Assembly (NCBI GenBank): GCA_027083035.1
Contig: JALWSY010000152.1
Coordinates: 1 to 42,761, forward strand
Length of the DNA stretch: 42,761 nt
DNA from: Sulfurimonas sp.
Lineage (GTDB): Bacteria > Campylobacterota > Campylobacteria > Campylobacterales > Sulfurimonadaceae
Reading direction: 5' to 3'
In this document: one piece after another, positions 37,952-42,761 of the stretch
Position numbering within the stretch: the stretch's first letter is position 1
How the letters are laid out: each line of letters starts with the position of its first letter
Translations under genes and position numbers: made by a program
The notes under the pieces: model-generated
Seen by the model: the letters and a program-made list of their open reading frames with translations, nothing else
What the model was told of the DNA's origin: nothing
The model's database searches: none

Positions 37952-40128
37952 AATATGATATAAGTTTAGCATTAGAGAATAGAGAAGAGTCCTACTCTTT
38001 TGGGTATGTTGCAAAACAGGCAAATGGTGCGTGTTGGTTAAAGTCTGGTAAGAGTGTTATCTTAGCGACGGTGGTTATTGATGAGACAGAGGTTGTAAAA
38101 GATGATTTCCTTCCTTTAACTGTGCAGTATATAGAAAAGACATATGCAGCGGGAAAAATACCCGGTGGTTTTTTTAAGCGTGAAACAAAGCCAAGTGATT
38201 TTGAGACACTCACATCACGTATAGTTGACAGAAGTTTGCGTCCACTCTTTCCAAAAGGTTTTGGACACCCTACACAGATTACTATTATGGTCTTTAGTGC
38301 AGATGAGGAGTCTGATTTACAACTCCTTGCTCTCAATGCTGCTTCAGCAGCAATTTTTACATCAGATATCGATATTAACAAATCAGTCTCTGCTGTTCGT
38401 GCGGCGAAGGTAGATGGTGAGTTAGTTTTAAATCCTACACTCTCACAGCTAAAAAACTCTACACTAGATCTCTACCTTTCTGGAACAAAAGAGGATCTTT
38501 TGATGATTGAGATGCGTACTTTTGGTTCTGAGGAGGTAGAAGTTAACGATATGATAGTTGATCCTATGCTCGATCCTACCATGGCAGGTGCAGTTCTCGC
38601 ACGTCATACATCAAATGCGATGAATGAAGATGAACTAATAGAAGTATTTGAAAAGACACAAGAAGAACTCTTTGCAACTAATGCAAAGTATGAAGAGGCT
38701 TTTGAGAGTTTTAGAAAACCAGTTGTAGCACTTGATTTAAAAGCACACGCTATTAATGAAGAGATGGTTGCTTATGTAAGAGAGAATCATATGTCTGATA
38801 TTGCCGATGCTATGAATCAGATGGCAAAGTCTGAGCGCTCAACTGCTCTGCGTCAACTTCGCAAAAAGATTCTCCTCGCAAAAGAGGAGTGGTCGGATGT
38901 TGATGGTGAGGTAGCACTCAAAGATGCAATAGAGCGAGTAAAAAAAGAGCAGGTTCGCACACAAATCCTTAATGAAGGAGTTCGTGCAGATGGACGTGCT
39001 TTAAATGAAGTGCGACCGATTACAATAGATACAAATGTTCTTCCAAGCGCACACGCTTCATGTCTCTTTACCCGTGGACAGACACAGGCACTTGTGGTAC
39101 TCACTATGGGTGGACCAAAAGATGCACAGATGTTTGAATCACTTACAGACAGCGGTGCGCAAAATGAGAACTTTATGGTGCATTACAACTTTCCGGGATT
39201 CTCCGTCGGTGAGGCTTCACCGGTAATGGGAACAAAACGAAGAGAGTTAGGGCATGGAAATCTTGCAAAGAGAGCGTTAGAACCTATTGTAAATCTTGAT
39301 GGACAGACAGTTCGTTTAGTCTCTGAGATTTTGGAGTCAAACGGCTCTAGCTCTATGGCTACAGTATGTGGCGGTTACATGGCACTTAAGGCGGCTGATA
39401 TCGAGACAAGTGATACAATAGCAGGAATTGCTATGGGTATGGTGAGTGAGGGTGAGAAGTATGCTATTCTCTCAGATATCATGGGACTTGAGGATCATGA
39501 TGGCGATATGGACTTTAAAGTGACAGGATCAAAAGAGGGTATTACTGCTATGCAGATGGATATTAAACTTGGTGGTATCTCTTTAGATGTCTTAAAAGAG
39601 GCACTCTATCAGGCAAAAGAGGGGCGTTCTCATATTATTGATATTATGTTAGAAGCAGAGTCACAAATAGAGTTTAATGATGGTGTATTACCTAGTGTGG
39701 ATTTCTTTCATATAGATCCGAGTTTTATTGGTGAAATTATTGGTCAGGCGGGAAAAACTATTCGTGAAATGATAGAGAAGTTTGAAGTAGCTATAGATAT
39801 CGATAAAAAAGATGGAAAGGTGAAAATTACTGGTAAAAACAAATCAGGTGTACAGGCTGCAAAAGAGCATATACACAGTATAGTAAATGCTCCTAAAAAA
39901 GAGAAAATAAAATATGAAGTTGGTGGTGTCTATGATGGTGTTGTAAAGCGTATAGTTGATTTTGGTGCCTTTGTAGAACTTCCAGATGGTACAGATGGAC
40001 TGCTTCATATCTCTAAAATCTCTGATAAAAGAGTAGAGAAAGTGAGCGATGTGCTGAGTGAAGGGGATAAAATAAAGGTAGAAATTCTAGAATTTAAAGG
40101 AAATAAGATATCTCTTGGCCGAGCCTAA
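37948..40128 (+). CDS. pnp: polyribonucleotide nucleotidyltransferase
   Basis: 726 aa; two RNase PH domains, KH (IGEIIGQAGKTIREM), S1 (YDGVVKRIVDFGAFVELPDGTDGLLHISKI). Confidence 0.98.
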   Translation: MKYDISLALENREESYSFGYVAKQANGACWLKSGKSVILATVVIDETEVVKDDFLPLTVQYIEKTYAAGKIPGGFFKRETKPSDFETLTSRIVDRSLRPLFPKGFGHPTQITIMVFSADEESDLQLLALNAASAAIFTSDIDINKSVSAVRAAKVDGELVLNPTLSQLKNSTLDLYLSGTKEDLLMIEMRTFGSEEVEVNDMIVDPMLDPTMAGAVLARHTSNAMNEDELIEVFEKTQEELFATNAKYEEAFESFRKPVVALDLKAHAINEEMVAYVRENHMSDIADAMNQMAKSERSTALRQLRKKILLAKEEWSDVDGEVALKDAIERVKKEQVRTQILNEGVRADGRALNEVRPITIDTNVLPSAHASCLFTRGQTQALVVLTMGGPKDAQMFESLTDSGAQNENFMVHYNFPGFSVGEASPVMGTKRRELGHGNLAKRALEPIVNLDGQTVRLVSEILESNGSSSMATVCGGYMALKAADIETSDTIAGIAMGMVSEGEKYAILSDIMGLEDHDGDMDFKVTGSKEGITAMQMDIKLGGISLDVLKEALYQAKEGRSHIIDIMLEAESQIEFNDGVLPSVDFFHIDPSFIGEIIGQAGKTIREMIEKFEVAIDIDKKDGKVKITGKNKSGVQAAKEHIHSIVNAPKKEKIKYEVGGVYDGVVKRIVDFGAFVELPDGTDGLLHISKISDKRVEKVSDVLSEGDKIKVEILEFKGNKISLGRA

Positions 40129-40151
40129 GAGAATTTTTAGATAAGTTTGTA

Positions 40152-40157
40152 TATAAT
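40152..40157 (+). promoter_or_regulatory. possible -10 box upstream of atpE
   Basis: TATAAT in gtttgtatataattcgg, about 110 nt before the atpE start. Confidence 0.4.
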
Positions 40158-40268
40158 TCGGACATCAATTGCAAGTAGGGAAATCTAGGCATTTATGTTT
40201 AGGTTGCTTCATTTTAGGATGAGGTTACGCTATCCGAAAGTTTTTGTAATACTCTTAAGGACAATTTT

Positions 40269-40583
40269 ATGAAAAAAATACTTTTTCTTTTAGTAGCATT
40301 AACTGCTGCTGCATTCGCTAATGAGGGTGAGGTTGCTAACCAAACAATCAAAGCATACTCTATGATTGCTGCTGGTATCGGTCTTGGTCTTGCTGCACTT
40401 GGTGGAGCTATCGGTATGGGTCATACTGCTGCTGCAACAATCGCTGGAACTGCTCGTAACCCGGGATTAGGTGCAAAACTTATGACTACAATGTTTATTG
40501 CTCTTGCAATGATTGAAGCACAAGTTATCTATGCACTTGTAATTGCGCTTATCGCACTTTACGCTAACCCATATTTAGGTTAA
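40269..40583 (+). CDS. atpE: F0F1 ATP synthase subunit c
   Basis: 104 aa; AAGIGLGLAALGGAIGMGHTAAATIAGTARNPGLGAKLMTTMFIALAMIEAQVIYALVIALIALYANP. Confidence 0.96.
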   Translation: MKKILFLLVALTAAAFANEGEVANQTIKAYSMIAAGIGLGLAALGGAIGMGHTAAATIAGTARNPGLGAKLMTTMFIALAMIEAQVIYALVIALIALYANPYLG

Positions 40584-40611
40584 TCTTTTAGATATCTAAA
40601 TACACCTCATT

Positions 40612-40647
40612 TGGTTTAACTCTCTTTTGAGTTAAACCACTTTTTTT
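40612..40647 (+). terminator. rho-independent terminator after atpE
   Basis: tggtttaactc-tctttt-gagttaaacca followed by ctttttttt-like run; 11 bp perfect stem. Confidence 0.8.
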
Positions 40648-40659
40648 AAACCACAAAAT

Positions 40660-40743
40660 GCGATCGTGGTGGAACGGTAGACACGCAACGTTGAGGTCGT
40701 TGTGCCTTCGGGTGTGGGAGTTCAAATCTCCCCGATCGCACCA
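40660..40743 (+). tRNA. tRNA-Leu(GAG)
   Basis: Acceptor gcgatcg/cgatcgc, anticodon arm caacg-ttgaggt-cgttg (GAG), long variable arm gccttcgggt, T-arm gttcaaatc, encoded CCA. Confidence 0.95.
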
Positions 40744-40760
40744 TCTTTTAAAATAAATCG

Positions 40761-41018
40761 CTAGATTTCATCACTACTCCAAGCTTCAATGGCTTCGCTA
40801 AGGCTCTCAAAACTATCAGCTTTTCCGATTATAAATACTTCATCAAATATATAACAGGTGATGCGTGTATTTGGTTCAAGTAAAAAGACAGCATACTCCT
40901 CAGGCGTTTTAGAGTGTACTGAGAGAACACGCATTCCATCTACCATATCTCCAACTGCAACAACTGTGTCATACTCAACATCTATAAGTTTTTTCCCATC
41001 ACTGTAGTAAATAGCCAT
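40761..41018 (-). CDS. hypothetical protein (85 aa)
   Basis: ORF MAIYYSDGKKLIDVEYDTVVAVGDMVDGMRVLSVHSKTPEEYAVFLLEPNTRITCYIFDEVF...; gap between tRNA and cysK with coding-like composition. Confidence 0.65.
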   Translation of the reverse strand: MAIYYSDGKKLIDVEYDTVVAVGDMVDGMRVLSVHSKTPEEYAVFLLEPNTRITCYIFDEVFIIGKADSFESLSEAIEAWSSDEI

Positions 41019-41111
41019 ATCTTCTCTTTTTTTAAAAAGATTTTACCCAAAAAAAGCAACTGTTTTACTATCTTAATGTAAAATGATGCAATCAAAAAAG
41101 GAAATAGATAT

Positions 41112-42035
41112 ATGAATATAGCAAATAATATAACTGAATTAGTAGGGAATACTCCTCTAGTACGCTTGAACAAAGCTTCAGAGATGAGTGGAGCAACAAT
41201 ACTGGGCAAGTGTGAATTTATGAATCCAACAAGCTCTGTAAAAGATAGAATAGGATTTAATATGATAAGACGCGGATTAGAGTCTGGAGTTATTGCAGAG
41301 GGAACGACGGTTATTGAGCCTACAAGTGGTAATACTGGTATTGCTCTTGCTGCAAACTGTGCCGCACAAAATATAAAACTTATTTTAACTATGCCAGAGT
41401 CTATGAGTGTTGAGCGAAGAAATCTCTTAAAAGCTTTAGGAGCAGAACTAGTGTTAACACCTGCTGCAAAGGGGATGAATGGAGCAATCGCAAAAGCAGA
41501 AGAGCTACAAAAGTCACTTGAAAACTCTGTCATCTTACAGCAGTTTGAAAACCCGACAAATCCAGAGATTCACGAGATTACAACAGCGGTGGAGCTGTTG
41601 CGTGACACAGATGGTAAAATAGATGCTTTTGTGGCTGCTGTAGGAACAGGTGGTACTATCACCGGGACTTCTCGAATACTAAAAAAAGAGATAGCACATA
41701 TAGAAGTTTTTGCAGTAGAGCCTGAAGCGTCTGCTGTTCTCTCTGGAGAAACAGCGGCACCACACAAGATACAAGGAATTGGTGCCGGTTTTGTACCTAA
41801 AATTTTAGATACCTCTGTTTACGATGAAGTGATTAAAGTAAGTAATGAAGATGCCATAGCGACTGCAAAAATGTTGGCAAAAACGGAAGGCTTACTTGTA
41901 GGGATTTCTGCTGGAGCAAATGTATACGCAGCGATGCAGGTAGCATCACGAGCAGAGTTTCAAGGTAAAACAGTTGTAACTATACTATGTGATACAGGTG
42001 AGCGCTATTTGAGTACAGAACTCTTTAGTGAGTAA
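41112..42035 (+). CDS. cysK: cysteine synthase
   Basis: 307 aa; NITELVGNTPLVRLN, FMNPTSSVKDRIGFNMI, EPTSGNTGIALA, GTGGTITGTSRILK, GAGFVPKILD. Confidence 0.95.
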   Translation: MNIANNITELVGNTPLVRLNKASEMSGATILGKCEFMNPTSSVKDRIGFNMIRRGLESGVIAEGTTVIEPTSGNTGIALAANCAAQNIKLILTMPESMSVERRNLLKALGAELVLTPAAKGMNGAIAKAEELQKSLENSVILQQFENPTNPEIHEITTAVELLRDTDGKIDAFVAAVGTGGTITGTSRILKKEIAHIEVFAVEPEASAVLSGETAAPHKIQGIGAGFVPKILDTSVYDEVIKVSNEDAIATAKMLAKTEGLLVGISAGANVYAAMQVASRAEFQGKTVVTILCDTGERYLSTELFSE

Positions 42036-42618
42036 CTTCTATCTTGAGACCATCAAGGCTCTTGATGGTCGTCTCTATCATCTTTCGTACCATCAAAGGC
42101 GTATGGAGGGTGTTTTAATATCGTTAGGTAGCAAAGCTACTTATGATTTAGCATCGCTGCTACAACCACCAAAAGAGGGGCTTTACCGTTGTAGAGTTCT
42201 CTACTCTGTATCATCATGTGAGGTAGAGTATATCCCATATATCAAACGAGTAGTGAAACGACTACGATTAGTTAGAGACGATAGTGTAGAGTACACTCAA
42301 AAATCTGCCAATAGAGAGGCACTCAATCTGCTCTTTGCACAAAAGAAAGAGTGTGATGATGTGCTGATAGTAAAAAATGGACTCATTACAGATACGACGA
42401 TTGCAAATGTAGCCTTTTTTGATGGCAAGAGATGGCTTACTCCTAAAACACCGCTACTTAAGGGTACAACGAGAGAGAGACTTCTTGAAGCAGGCATAAT
42501 AGTAGCAGAAGATATCACTCCCGAGATGATAAATGGCTTTAAAAAGCTTGCTTTGATGAATGCTATGATAGATTTTGATATAATAGCGCAAGAAAACAGG
42601 GGAGATGTGATTTGTTAG
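42028..42618 (+). CDS. class IV aminotransferase / aminodeoxychorismate lyase-like
   Basis: 196 aa, GTG start overlapping cysK; ECDDVLIVKNGLITDTTIANVAFFDGKRWLTPKTPLLKGTTRERLLEAG. Confidence 0.85.
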   Translation: MSNFYLETIKALDGRLYHLSYHQRRMEGVLISLGSKATYDLASLLQPPKEGLYRCRVLYSVSSCEVEYIPYIKRVVKRLRLVRDDSVEYTQKSANREALNLLFAQKKECDDVLIVKNGLITDTTIANVAFFDGKRWLTPKTPLLKGTTRERLLEAGIIVAEDITPEMINGFKKLALMNAMIDFDIIAQENRGDVIC

Positions 42619-42761
42619 AAAATGTAATCGATGAAAAAGGCTTTGCACAGATAATGAAGCGAAGTATGCAAGATGTGATTATTCACTTTTTTGAACTAGA
42701 ACAAAATTTTGGAATACTGTGTAAAATAGAGGAAGTCTCTTTTGATCCACCACTTCCAGAG
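42612..42761 (+). CDS. hypothetical protein, truncated by window edge
   Basis: Open frame from TTG: LLENVIDEKGFAQIMKRSMQDVIIHFFELEQNFGILCKIEEVSFDPPLPE, overlapping the preceding stop. Confidence 0.45.
   Translation, partial: MLENVIDEKGFAQIMKRSMQDVIIHFFELEQNFGILCKIEEVSFDPPLPE

Noticed and set aside
1-42761. CRISPR array, prophage, transposon or defence island
   Set aside because: No regularly spaced repeats, transposase, integrase or phage structural genes were found; gene content is compact and housekeeping-like.

Overview
The window is a dense, mostly syntenic chromosomal segment of a Campylobacterota (epsilonproteobacterial, Sulfurimonas-like) genome. Taxonomy is inferred from protein character and gene content, not from a search. 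It is mostly housekeeping: ccoN (partial), carA, purA, uppP, rdgB, bamD, lon, uvrC, nadB, nhaD, guaA, hemD-like, purD, lptD-like, pnp, atpE, tRNA-Leu(GAG) and cysK. I saw no phage, transposon, CRISPR array or obvious defence island. The main points of interest are: (1) a four-gene two-component cassette (about 15.96-21.92 kb) with a NIT-type hybrid kinase, degenerate receiver domains, a tandem-HPt protein whose second HPt lacks the phospho-accepting His, and a PAS protein; (2) a hybrid kinase with a periplasmic SPOR-like domain whose C-terminal HPt-like domain also lacks its His; (3) a GGDEF-EAL gene split by a 1-nt frameshift just before the EAL motif; (4) a structured ncRNA of about 200 nt upstream of purD with its own promoter and closing helix, consistent with the epsilonproteobacterial 6S/purD-motif RNA; (5) a possible structured leader before atpE; (6) an unannotated 30-aa ORF with a strong RBS; (7) a head-to-head overlap between a DciA-like gene and a small lipoprotein gene.
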